Shown piece after piece: positions 53,301 through 63,905 of a stretch of DNA of 64,000 bases. Origin of the DNA: Caprimulgus europaeus (Eukaryota; Chordata; Aves; Caprimulgiformes; Caprimulgidae); assembly GCA_907165065.1 (NCBI GenBank), contig OU015539.1:13794816-13858815 (forward strand), read 5' to 3'. The notes under the pieces were generated by a model. The model searched no databases. It saw only the letters and a program-made list of their open reading frames with translations, and had not been told where the DNA came from. The translations under genes and the position numbers were made by a program. How positions within the stretch are numbered: position 1 is the stretch's first letter; every line of letters starts with the position of its first letter.

Positions 53301-55441
53301 AGAGAACAAAATGTTCTGTGAAATTTGCAAATACTCAGCACAGTAATTTCTGAATTCTAAAAAAGATAGCAACTGGAGCTAGTGGTTTAAAAATCAGAAA
53401 GTAAGTAATTTCACTGCATCATTGTGAGTAATGACACTGTGTCCTAAAGACAGAATAAATAACTTTCCAAGATTATCAATTAATGGTGCTGACTGCCTTA
53501 AGTGACAGGAGCCAAACACTCTCCGAGTTACACCTCGTAATTCCAATGAAATTAGGAGAATATCCAATTCAACAAGTGCTCTGCACAAGGCGATGACACT
53601 GAAAACAATTTGTTTGATCTTTGCAAACTGGCACAAAAGACTTTGTCTGGAACATACTGCCACAAAGAGACTACAACCTAACACCTACCATTATAAGATG
53701 TTTATAATGCATTTAAAGCCATTAAAATGGAGTTAGGCAGAAAATGATAGGGAAAGAGATACCCTAGGGAATCACGACACTTACACTATGAAGGATAATA
53801 TGTAGATCGCTTATAAGAGGTGTTTTGAGCAGAAAGCAGCAATAAAGGGTGATTTGTAACTGGAACTAGAAGAGGAATTACTTCATTGGAATTTAGCGTA
53901 GTCTTTAAGGTCTGTGATGTTTGAGTGAAATTATCCGCTTCTATTTTGTCTGATTCACCACCACTGAATCCATATTAATGCAAAATTTAAAACAAACATT
54001 TAGCTGATGAATGTTCACATTAAAGTTTCAAATAAAGAACCTTTTTCATATTTTTTTTCCTCAAGCAGTTTCATTTAAACTTTGAAAAGATTATTTTTCA
54101 AACAAAAACTGTGAAAAGGGTTCATTCATTATTTTTTGGTGAATACAAAAGGTAAAACATTTAGAATAATTTCCTTTTCACCTGCAAACATTTTGCACAC
54201 CTCTCACCATATCTGTGGCTTTAATTTCTTCTCTCTCAAGCCAAGCAGCAAATGGCATCAGTCAAACCATATAACACCTATGAACATTATCAGTAGCATA
54301 CAGCAGCACGGATCTTCATCCCTTGCGTGTAGTTTACTTCTGTTCACTCCAATATTCTGAGTTTGTACAGGGTGCATCTGCTCATGCTCACCTCAAAGAG
54401 GTAGGTCTAGTGCTCCCTCAAGGGCCACCTGGAGCACAGAGTACACTTACCAAAATTCACCGTGCCTGGAAGGCATTACCTGTAGTCACTGATTTCAGAT
54501 GGCACTGCCTTTTTCAACACGTCAAGTCTTATTTTCTCATTTGTCCAAACATAAGTACAGATTCTTATTCACAGCTGTGGAAAGGAAGGTAGAACAGAAA
54601 GGCAAGGTATACAAATTATGACAGACTTTAGGCAGTTTGGTATTGCACAACGTCCTTATGCAACATGTTGCCTGGGGTGTGCCACATGTTTTCAGAAATT
54701 CCACAGAATCCCCTTAAATTTGCTCCAGTGCTGAGACCCAGTGGCTTCAACCTGCAATAAATGACTGGACTTACAATGCACCATGGACAGATTGCAAGGA
54801 TGAGCCTTAAGTTTGCTGGCCTTCGCTTTTTAAAGTGTGGCTTGAAATATTAATTGCAAAATCTCAGAGGCAGATGAACCCTGCCAGTTTATTCTGACTT
54901 ACTCCTAAGCACAGCCTCTTTAAAAAAATCACATGGGTAGTACCAGCCAGTACCACTTGAAATTAACAGTCAACTTACAGCTTAAGTGCATTTGTAAGAG
55001 AAGAAATGGAGACTGAAGGGGCAAGTTGCTGACGAGGCTGAAGCTTGCTCAGCCTGACTGCCGGCCCTCTGCAGCCACCAGGCAGAGAGCAGGGAGCACG
55101 AGAGAGCCCTCAGGGCTCCAGCTCCCCTCGCTGCCTCTCTGCCCAAGCCAAACCATGCACCAAAGTAACAGGGCAGCTCTGAGCATCGGCCACAGTGGCC
55201 ACGAAGGCTCCCTGCTGTGCTGCAAGGCACTGGGCCTCCTCTGGCCCCTGCCAAGAAGGGGCTGAGGCTGCCTGGCTCCTCACATCATCACCTGAAGCAA
55301 ACTCTCTGCTACTGGAAGGGTCCCATGGTAAAAGCAAGCATTAATTACAGATAACATAATTTAAACACTGCAGAGAAGAAAACACCATGAATTAGGGAAC
55401 CCTTTTATACCTGTTTTGTGACACAAGTTTAAAGATAAGCT

Positions 55442-55810
55442 TTGCTTGTATTTCAGAAACTCTTTATGAGCTTGTCTTCTATGTTTGTTTCAGACATGGC
55501 ACAGACAGGCCCACAGGCTGTGGGCATATTCTGTTTGAAGGACAGATTTCAATTAGTAAAGTTTCAAATAGCTCTTACATATCACAATGGTTTATATTAC
55601 CCAGTGTTTGAGAAGTTCCTTAAGGAAGACTTTAATTGCAAAAGACAAATGAGCCAAGTTCTTGGTATCTGTGCCATGCAGACTTGTGTCAAGGAAGCCT
55701 ATGAAACTGAACTGCCCGAGATAAAAGTTACATCAGAGGCACAAAGTGTCGCAACTTTATCACGCTACCGACGCAAAGTGGGAAGACATGGCTGTTTCCA
55801 ACACAACTGA
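55442..55810 (+). other. Unrecognised 122-codon open frame
   Basis: The frame is open from an ATG to TGA. It has balanced composition and looks more protein-like than most frames here, especially the part after the ATG at 55496. An acceptor-like TTCTATGTTTGTTTCAG ends at 55493, just before that second ATG. No domain, signal peptide or family is recognisable, and there is no good donor before the stop. It could be the remains of a retrocopy, a single terminal exon or chance. Confidence 0.15.
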
Positions 55811-56766
55811 GAACATCCTCAAACATCTCAACTGGCTTTAAACATTGCAGTAATGGATGGTTTGCAAATACAAAAATATCAATGAGTGGAAGAAAGTCTT
55901 TGACCCTCTAGAAAAGGAAAGCAGTAGAAACCTAAGCTTTGGCATATTCGAGGAGAGTACCAAAAAAGGCACTTCAGAAATTAATTCCAAAATCAAATTT
56001 AATCCAAGTATTTTGCAAACAGGATTTTGTTGTGGTACCTCATGTTAGCAAATTGAATGTATACATAATACGTGTAGATACTGCACTGCGTAGTAATTTC
56101 CAGTACCTGTAAGCCCCAAAAAATAGGCTCCTGTCTGCTCTGTTTGATACCAACAAGATTAAGGCTGTCTTCAAAGGGATTAGGTTCTAACTTTTACTTT
56201 TGGGAAATCCTTCTCTTGTATCACTAAAACCTGCTGATTTCACAGCACTATAACAAACTGGACCTTTCCATTTGCTCAGTGACACACAGACAAAAAGCCT
56301 TTTCCAGAATGTCCACCTCACAGCCGGGTCACAGTGCTACTGTCACCCCAGGGCCATCTCATGTTTCGCTGATGACTACTTTTACTGTACGACAGTTTAA
56401 AAAAGTTATTTTTCTATGCTTACTTAAGCAGTAACCTCCCAAATTTCAGGCTGCTTTTTTAACTTTATGAGTCATACAGTGCAAAAAGGAAACAAAACAA
56501 CTGCTGTTTTCCCTCTACAGAAAAAGGAAATAAAAAAGAATGGGATGAGACAAAATAGTGAAATGAAGCACCTGTTGAGAATGGAAAGGCATACAGATGA
56601 ACGGGTTAAGTGGCTTCAAGTCCAATACAAGCAATTGTCAATTCACGGGTGTTCATATGAATCATTCCTCATTTCCTGCCAGAGAGCTTAGGTTTCACTT
56701 AATTACAAAACAAAATCATGAATGAAGAAGGCTAATTCACAGGCACACATACCATACATTTATTTA

Positions 56767-56957
56767 TTTATGACTTTTTCCTCACATAGCCCTGCATTTT
56801 CATCATAGCTATTGATGGGCACCGAATGATCACATAAGAAAAAAAGTTTGGCAGCCTTAGATCCACTATTTGCAAAGCACATGAAAAATCTGTCACAGCT
56901 AGAAAGACGCTAACAGATGGTGGCTGGATAGAAGCAACAGGCACAAGTCTCGTTACC
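56767..56957 (-). other. Candidate minus-strand terminal exon with poly(A) signals
   Basis: On the minus strand a strong acceptor (TTTGTTCTTTAACCACAG) at 56958 opens about 60 codons without a stop. They end in TAA, which is embedded in overlapping AATAAATAAATAAA signals near 56755-56770. I do not recognise the product. Splicing in phase from the candidate first exon at 59447 would meet a stop, so the pairing is not supported. It may be chance. Confidence 0.15.
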
Positions 56958-57761
56958 TGTGGTTAAAGAACAAACGGTATCAACTTCAGACTACACAGTG
57001 CAGGTTAAAGAGCCTAGCTTTAAATGAGAAAGAAGGTAGAAAATGGTCAGATAAAACTAAACATTTGCAAAGTAGTCTCAGCAGAAAGGATATTTGCAGA
57101 TGAGTGCTAAAGCCCATGGACAGTAACAGTCCTCTACTGCACTGTGCCAAAGAATAAAAAGAAAGGGGAGAAGTTTGTGTGTGTAAGAGAGCTTCTTTTG
57201 CTGGAATTTTAATTGCAGTTCTGTATACCACGCTGTGGTTGTTTGGCTTCCCACTCTGCCATACCACTTTCAACACTCTCTAATATCTGTTGTACCAAAA
57301 TCATGCCAAAATAAAGACATCCTTCATCAAGGCACATGCCTGACATTACACATTTACATAATCCTAGATTATGGCAATAAACAGGGTCAATCCTGCCACC
57401 CACCCTACTTACAGATGTCACCAACCCTTTTTGCAATGACTTGCACATAACTATCTGCTCTTGCTTTCCCTCAGTCAAGTTCACTCGATGTCCAACCCTC
57501 TTCACCCCAACATCAGTTCACTGAGGATCTAACACAGATTCAATCATTGTATCAAAGTCATATACAGATATTGTTACCCCAAGTGGGTAATAACTTTTCT
57601 AAAACATACAGTTTGGCTGAGAGACACAAGACTCTCCCTTCAGCTTAGGGCATGTGGGATGAAAACCAACTTATCTCAAAAGCAACATTACCTGCAGGAA
57701 GCTGCACTTACTCCATGCCACATTGAAATGTTGTGATACCTTGCTGTAACTACTCACTGAA

Positions 57762-57822
57762 GGGGGGGGCTGGACTAGATGACATATGAAGGTCCCTTCC
57801 AACCCAATACATTCTATGATAC
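57762..57822 (+). mobile_element. CR1 LINE 3' end, very short
   Basis: The words GGCTGGACTAGATGACAT, GGTCCCTTCCAACCC and ATTCTATGATAC are the terminal 60 bp of CR1 in sense orientation. A run of nine G precedes it. Confidence 0.88.
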
Positions 57823-58436
57823 TAAGAAGCTGAACTAAAGCACTTGTTCCCCATGATACAGCATCACTTGAAAACCAAGGCTTGAGATCACAAACTTTTG
57901 GAACAGATGATACTTTTATCAGCCCAGATACGACCAGCATATGACACCACCTCACTGCATGTAGCAAGGATCCCTACATCACTTTGTAATGGAATTTTTC
58001 CACAATACATTTGATTATGGCACAAATGATGTGTATCTTCTTTAGTTCTATTAAGCACAAAGCAAAATAAATTGGTGTTCTCATAAAAGGAGGGGTTAAA
58101 GAACATATGGAGACCAAGGAAATTTAGACTAATTTTTCAGATCAGCTCCATACCTCATAGGTGGCCTTAAGAAATGTCTTTGCATTTTAGTTCTCCAACC
58201 CTGAAATGGGATAACAGGGACTTCCAAGGGACCAGAAGTCCACTAATACGAATATAAGCATCTATGAGCTGACATGCTCAGAAATTGTCATGAATGCCTA
58301 CCTACACAAATTATAACTATAAACTTCCACAGAGACACTAGCTAACTTGCTTTCTACTGCGATTTCACACTTCAAATTATTTGGACTGTCCACAGAAAGG
58401 AGGTCATCAAGTATTTTATTTAGATTAGGATGTCAA

Positions 58437-58465
58437 TGCACACACACACCCCCCCCCCCCCACAC
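58437..58465. repeat. CA repeat joined to a run of 13 C
   Basis: A short (CA) microsatellite passes directly into 13 consecutive C residues (58449-58461) and back into CACAC. The minus strand is a G13 run. Length is likely polymorphic and error-prone in sequencing. Confidence 0.9.
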
Positions 58466-59446
58466 TTGTTCTTCCTTTTCTGAGGCACTCAAAGGATTAT
58501 TCTGGAATAATAAAACACTAGCAGGTATTTTAATGGCTAAAACCAGGACAGTTAGAATGGACAGAACTAAAAGGTAACTGTTGGAAGTACATCTTCCCAG
58601 GAAAAGTCCTTAGGGCCCCAGCAAAACAGAAGACTCTTATTGAGAACTTCAGAACAAGGTTGTTCAACTGACTTGCCAATGAATATATTGAAACTTATGA
58701 ACTTAGTAACTTACTTCAACCTTGCAAACATTACAGGTGTACTTTACACGCATGCAGTTTTACTCAAATGCTTAAAATAAGCATATCCTTAAATGTGTTT
58801 TTTAATGGGAACTTAGTACACTGTTTTACATTTTATTTGCTTAAACTTCTAATTTAACTTAACTACAGCATTAAAAAAACAGCAGAAAATGTACAACTAC
58901 AGTAAACAGAGAGCTGAATAGCGTAAGAGATGGAGGCACCAAACTAAAAGTACGTTAAGTTTCTCATGAGCCATTTTCTCACACCTTTACGTGACTGATC
59001 TCAAATGATGTGTGCTCTGCTCTAGGTAGTCAGATCCAGCTTTAATTAAAATGTGCAACAGAATAATGCTGTTAGCATCCTGAGTTCATGATGTCTGAGT
59101 GGAGTGATCTGCTAGAAAAATATTCCACAGAATGGCATGTAAAGTTAAGCTTACTAAAGAGAAAGTCACTGAACAGAAAACTATCAAATTCAAAGGGCGT
59201 TGAGATTACTCATACTTCCACTCCACTGGCTTGAATCTGTAAAAGGTAAATAAATGCTCAAGCATTAACACTCAGAGCTGCATCCATACAGTAAAGCATT
59301 TGAAAAAGTCAGAAACCTGTATTTTGAAGTTACTGTACAAACTGAGGATTAGTTACTAAAATACTGAAGGTGATTTTATCTGCCTAGACAGGGCCAGTTC
59401 CACACAAACATTTTTAGGCCTAAATCAAAAAAGATAAAGAATTTAC

Positions 59447-59560
59447 CCTGTGGCCAGGACATACATTGATATAATGTTGTTTGCAGGATTTTTTCACAGA
59501 TGGCTCGGTCCCTCAAATAAGCTGTACAGATGCCGAGTCCCTGGCCGGCCCTTCCTGCCT
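59447..59560 (-). other. Candidate first exon of a divergent minus-strand transcript
   Basis: Read on the minus strand, an open segment leaves the CpG island and reaches a donor-like CCACAGG/GTAAAT at 59447-59446. Its last codons read like ordinary protein (ending in Cys-Met-Ser-Trp-Pro-Gln), but the segment may equally be untranslated. The upstream end is not defined. It would be the start of a gene or long non-coding RNA transcribed away from ferritoid. Confidence 0.25.
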
Positions 59561-59902
59561 GGCACAGGGGACACGCACCGGGGCTGAGGGCCGAGGTGCC
59601 GCCCGGCTCCGTGGGCTGCAGTGTACTATACCGGCCCGGCCCCCACCGACAGGCGCTACTCGCCGCGCACAACGGGCTGCGGGCGAGACCGACGGCCGAG
59701 AGGGCCGAGGCTCCCCGGGCACAGGGCGCGCCTGCCCACGGGCACGCACGAAATGGCGGCGCCCCCCCCCGCCCCGGCGAGGGCAGGCGGCCGGCCCCAC
59801 GCACCTCCCGCCGGCGCGGGCCGGGACGGGGGCGGGGAGGAAGGCGGGGAGGGGCCGGCCCGGCGCCGCCGAGTGCGGCAAGGTGTGTCCCAGGTGCCCG
59901 GG

Positions 59903-59910
59903 CTATATCA
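59903..59910 (+). promoter_or_regulatory. TATA-like element upstream of ferritoid
   Basis: CTATATCA lies 31 bp before the first ATG. If used, transcription would start close to 59935-59940, leaving almost no 5' leader before the first ATG and favouring the in-frame ATG at 59956. It is a single short motif and could be chance. Confidence 0.3.
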
Positions 59911-59940
59911 GGCGGCGCGGCGGAGCGGCGCGGCTGCCCC

Positions 59941-60123
59941 ATGGCGGCGCCCGCCATGGCCGAGCCGCGCTCCAAGCGGCCCCGCGTCACGCTGCCCGCC
60001 TGCCCGGCGCACCGCCCGCTGCCCGGCAGTCGCGTGCGGCAGAGCTTCCCGCCCGCCGTGGAGGAAGGCCTCTGCGGTGTCACCGGCGCCCTGCTGGAGC
60101 TCGCCTACTGCCTGCAGGCGCTG
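59941..60123 (+). CDS. Ferritoid (nuclear ferritin-transport protein, ferritin-H-like), coding exon 1
   Basis: Exon 1 encodes residues 1-61 and ends in phase 0 at a GTAAGC donor. Residues 32-61 align without gaps with ferritin H from its VRQ motif to the end of its exon 1 (first half of helix A). Residues 1-31 are mostly an extension that ferritin H lacks; it is rich in Pro, Ala and Arg and contains S11-K-R-P-R-V16, which fits the monopartite nuclear signal K-[KR]-x-[KR]. Ferritoid of chicken corneal epithelium is known to have an SV40-type nuclear signal plus a ferritin-like domain, to bind ferritin and to bring it into the nucleus; this gene fits that description. In the ungapped alignment ferroxidase residues E27 and Y34 are L51 and L58. 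E53 could stand in for E27 only with a two-residue gap. I start at the first ATG, but the in-frame ATG at 59956 (residue 6) has the better Kozak context (GCCATGG). The frame stays open upstream to about 59530, so no stop fixes the start. Exon structure is near certain; the name is an inference from features. Confidence 0.85.
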
Positions 60124-62445
60124 GTAAGCCGGCGGGCCGGGGCCGGGCGGGCAGGCCCCGGGTTGCGGCCGGGGGCGCAGCGGGGAGCTCCACTCTCCCT
60201 GCCCGGGCAGCCGCCGGGCACCGGGCGGTGGGGTAAGGAGGTACCCGGGGGCCGGGGCAGGTCCCGCCGGCGCTGTCGGGGGTTCATGACCGTGTCTTAG
60301 TCGGGCAGGGTCAGAAGAGTGGCGCCTGCCCCGTTACTTGCCCCGGCGGGACCGGGGGCCTCTCTTGGACAGCTCGCGTTCAGAGCCTCCGGCGGCTCCG
60401 GGGCCGCGCTGCCGCCGCTGCACTTACCCCGAGGTGGCTGCTGACATGGCTGGAAAAACAACGAGGAACGTCTGGAACAAGCAGGGGGTGAAGCAGGCAC
60501 TGGTGTGGTTTGGGTAGTTCACAGAGTTACACCTGTGGAAAGAGGGATAGGGAACACTAAGATTTGGAGTGGAACTCGGGTGTTTTGTTTCCCCAAACTT
60601 GATAGGTAAAATAGCTGTGGGTGCTTAACTGATGAAGTAAGTTTATGAACATCATTCTTGGCTTAGGGTTTTTTGCTCCACAGGTAGGAACACTGGATGT
60701 GGATTTTAAGTTATCTTTGATACTGTGTAACATGCATGCTAAAATTGTGTCTGGCTACCTACCAGACACTATGGCAAAAACTGAAATGATCAATGCCACC
60801 CCTTCTGATGCCAAGCATCCACTGAGAAGCAACACAAACTATATTCAATATATCCCCAAGATCCTTTGATCAAGCTTTGTGTCAAGTGTTAGTCCAAGAA
60901 AGATTTAAGTATGCAGTAAAACCTCTACTAAGTGTGAAGATTAAAATGATAGTAGTGATTGGTAGCTGGGCTGGAGGGAGAAAGCTGAATTAGAAATTGA
61001 TGGTGGATAAATTAAACCTAGAAATGTGTACCTCGTAGTTAATGACGGACAGAAAACATTTACCTTAACAGTTATCAGATGTGGCAACGTGCTCTACTTG
61101 AAGTCACATAGCACACTTGCACTGAGGAACTGAATCTTGACTGTTCTGTCAACAAAAACATGAATGAATGACTTCAGGAAAAGGATTATGCAATTATTGC
61201 AATAAATGTTCTTAATAAAACATTCCAGTACATACTTTCTCTTCAATGGTTTATGGTCACACATCTGTATGTGTCACAGGTTTGGGGTATCCCAGATGGC
61301 CATAAAAATAAGAGAAAAACATTAACTTTTATTGTGTATATAACTCTTCTGCATTTTTCTCTAAACAGAGCAACAGAGATGAAACACACATATTTAATAT
61401 TTAAGATTTCATATTAAAGCAGAGAAGACAATAAGCAGAAAAACTTATGAAATGCATGAATTTGTTCTAAACAGACTGATATGCAGTACTGCAATCCAGA
61501 CTGTGTGTGAGAGACAAAAGCTGTGCTGTACTGCATATATATGTTTAGGGAACCAGCAGATCAAGGCACTGTAGCTCCCACAATCCGGTTCAATTTGGTC
61601 CTTGGCATATTCCCAGCTGCTGCCTCTCATTCTCCTCAACACAGGAGCTGTGCACAGCCAGTATTGAAACTAGTACAACCTGGTGGCTCTCCTCTGCTAT
61701 ACCTGTTTCTAATACATTCTTTTTATGGGACAGCAATACCATGAGTAAAATTCTTCTAATGTAAGAGCTGATAGATCTGTTAGCGTAGTTAAATATTGCA
61801 GTGGTTAAGGTTGTTACTTTCCCATATAGAACAGAACAAGGCCTGCAGTGGGTTTAGGGTTTTAACACTTGTGAAGTATTCCTAGGCGTGAGCTACATAC
61901 AATGTTATGTAGCAGTAGTCTTTTTTTTGTGAGTAACATTATGCATCACAAAGCTGATAAACAGATGCAAAGTTGTGCTTGTTCTTTTTGGTATTTGCCA
62001 AATATATTCTCCCACTTTTGAAAGCTAACTTTTCACTGGAATGCTGACCTGAAGGGATAAATTTTATGTTCCCTGTGCTGGGACTGTGTTTAAAAAAAAA
62101 GAAAACCAAACTCAAACAAAAAACGCCACGCACTCTTCCCCCCAACCACTCATACGTAAAATATTCTGAGGATCTGTGACTGCTACGGAGACCATCAGTA
62201 CTGCAGTCACCTTTCCAGTATTAAAGGACAGAAGGAGTTCTAGTAGAACAACAGAAATTTTTTTTAACTTAAGACTGTAACTACTTACTTCATTTACTGC
62301 AGAAATTTGGATTAAGCTCTACAAAGTGATTGTGCTGGTAAAACAGCTTCCACTGGAAGGGCCTCCCAAGTTCTGATAAGGCCATGGTCTGCTGCAAGTG
62401 AGTCCCATCTCCAGCAAACCTTAATCTTGTTTTTTGTATGCTTAG
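60124..62445 (+). other. Ferritoid intron 1
   Basis: A 2322-bp GT-AG intron. The first 300 bp belong to the CpG island; the rest is AT-richer, unique-looking DNA with short A and T runs. I see no further exon or recognisable mobile element. The intron sits at the ferritin H intron 1 position. Confidence 0.85.
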
Positions 62446-62592
62446 GGTGAATATTTTGATCAGTCGCACGTGGCTCTACCAAATGTTTCAAAGTTCTTCT
62501 TACATCAAGCTCTGGAAGAGAGAAAAGCTGCAGAGGCTTTGATGAAGTATCAGCAAGAAAGAGGAGGCCATTACTGTTCTAAAACCATCCAG
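62446..62592 (+). CDS. Ferritoid coding exon 2 (end of helix A, helix B)
   Basis: A 147-nt exon (residues 62-110, phase 0 to phase 0) lies between a TTTTTGTATGCTTAG acceptor and a CAG/GTAGGT donor. Ferritin H exon 2 is also 147 nt with the same phases, so the gene descends from an intron-containing ferritin H gene and is not a processed copy. Conserved ferritin H features include Y64-F-D66, V70-A-L72, F79-L-H-Q82, E85-E-R87, the L93-M-K95 segment and R100-G-G102. Ferroxidase residue E62 is kept (E86), and so is E61 (E85). The metal ligand H65 is A89. Positions 53, 56, 57 and 60, which in light chains carry the nucleation glutamates, are K, L, H and L here, as in a degenerate H chain rather than an L chain. 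Intron 1 before it is 2322 bp. Confidence 0.92.
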
Positions 62593-63905
62593 GTAGGTAG
62601 TAGACAACAAGATTCCAAGCAGCTGCAATCTGCAGTAATTACTCTTAACTTCTTGCATTATACTGTTGGTACTTTCAGATCTCTGCATTCATTCACTGTT
62701 AGGTTTCCAGATAGAATTTCCCTGTCAGATTAGTGTACATGGTTTTGTTCTTGATTGTGATGTCTAGAAACTGTCATCACTGTCAGTCCTAACTCTACAT
62801 GGTGTCTTTCCAGCCCAAAAGAATATGAACAATGGTCCCCTTTTCTTTCACTCAGCTGGAGACTGCTGTTTCAAATGTGTTGTAATCGATTATAAGACTC
62901 TCCTTTGAATGTGCTGAAACAGCCCACTTGTCTCCTTCACACTGAAACTAAATAGAAGCTACTAGCACCAAAAATGGTAAGGAAGGAGGTAGGAGAAACA
63001 TCTGGCTTGGAGCAGTAGTTGATCTATTGGAGCACAACTCAAGATAGACTCTGAACTAGAGATCTGACTTGGGCTTGCATAGGTACAAAGGAATAACTCA
63101 AAGTTATCAGGAAAAAGAACCCACCTCATTTGTTAGAGACCAAGGGGCTGATTCTCCTCTATAAAATCAGTATTCTGTAAATAGTTCATACACAATGCTC
63201 TCTGACCTATCATAGCAGTTGTTAAGCTGTAGAAAGTAAAAATAAAAAGGCTATCCCAAAAAACTTCCTAAATATTCAGTTTGATTCAGGGAAGACCTTA
63301 TAGCAGTACTTAAAGGGGACCTACAGGAGGGATGGGGAGGAACTCTTTATCAGGGAGTCTAGTGATAGGATGAGGGGCAATGGTTTTAAACTGAAAGAGG
63401 GTAGATTTGGATTAGCTATTAGGAAAAAAATACTTTACTGTGAGTGTGATGAGACACTGGAACATGTTGCCCAGAGAAGTTGTGGATGCCCCCTCCTTGG
63501 AAGTATTCAAGACCACCCTGGATGGGGCTTTGAGCAACTTGATCTAGTGGAAAGTGTCCCTGCTGATGGCAGGGGAGTTGGAACTGGATGAGCTTTAAGG
63601 TTCCTTCCAACCCAAATGATTCTTGGGATGCTATGACAGGATTTCCTGCTGTAAGAACGCTCCTCAGGCATAGATGCTGCTATCTAAATCTCTCTTACTT
63701 GAAAAAGTGCTTGGATTCTGCCACTTCTGTATGTTTGCAGCCATCCAACTCTGCAGAAAACAACAGATGCTCCCAAATAGAAGGAGTTATTACAAAATGC
63801 TAGCACATCTTGTTTAGCGTGCTAGGTAAGTTGCAGGAAACCATCAGTGAATACAGTAAGCTGAGCTGTTCTTCTGAATAAATGCAATTCTGTCTTTGTT
63901 TGTAG
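62593..63905 (+). other. Ferritoid intron 2
   Basis: A 1313-bp GT-AG intron at the ferritin H intron 2 position (after the QDIK-equivalent residues 107-110). It contains a sense-oriented CR1 3' end near 63.3-63.64 kb. Apparent open frames in it are CR1 or chance. Confidence 0.85.
63289..63637 (+). mobile_element. CR1 LINE 3' fragment in ferritoid intron 2
   Basis: About 350 bp of CR1 3' end in sense with the gene. It runs from GGGAAGACCTTATAGCAG through CTCTTTATCAGGGAGTCTAG and TGCCCAGAGAAGTTGTGG to GATTCTTGGGATGCTATGAC. The terminal octamer repeats are diverged, so the insertion is old. Confidence 0.95.

Larger units (their letters stand above)
21747..59446. other. Long interval without a confident gene
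   Basis: About 37 kb of mixed DNA with low CR1 density. Apart from the candidates listed separately, no segment has both convincing exon borders and a recognisable protein. It could be the introns of a minus-strand gene or long non-coding RNA starting at the CpG island, or intergenic DNA. An 18-bp word, ACCCAGCCAGAAACAGCT, occurs at about 43584 and 52058 and may be all that remains of an old repeat. Confidence 0.5.
59520..60430. promoter_or_regulatory. CpG island / promoter of ferritoid, possibly bidirectional
   Basis: About 0.9 kb of very GC-rich, CpG-dense sequence stands out sharply from the AT-rich flanks. It covers the region upstream of ferritoid exon 1, the exon, and the start of intron 1. 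It contains GC-box-like GGGGCGGGG tracts (for example near 59830). Several overlapping open frames on both strands are a by-product of GC content. On the minus strand a candidate first exon ends with a donor at 59447, which suggests divergent transcription. Confidence 0.8.

Noticed and set aside
59619-59624. CAGTGT as the loop of an iron-responsive element
   Set aside because: The flanking five-base arms do not pair, there is no proper bulged C, and it lies over 300 bp before the ATG, upstream of the TATA-like box.
59376-60300. Long overlapping open frames on both strands in the CpG island
   Set aside because: High GC lowers stop-codon frequency. Only the frame containing ferritoid exon 1 has family and splice support.
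63370-63591. 73-codon frame in ferritoid intron 2
   Set aside because: It lies wholly inside the CR1 3' untranslated region and is not a gene.
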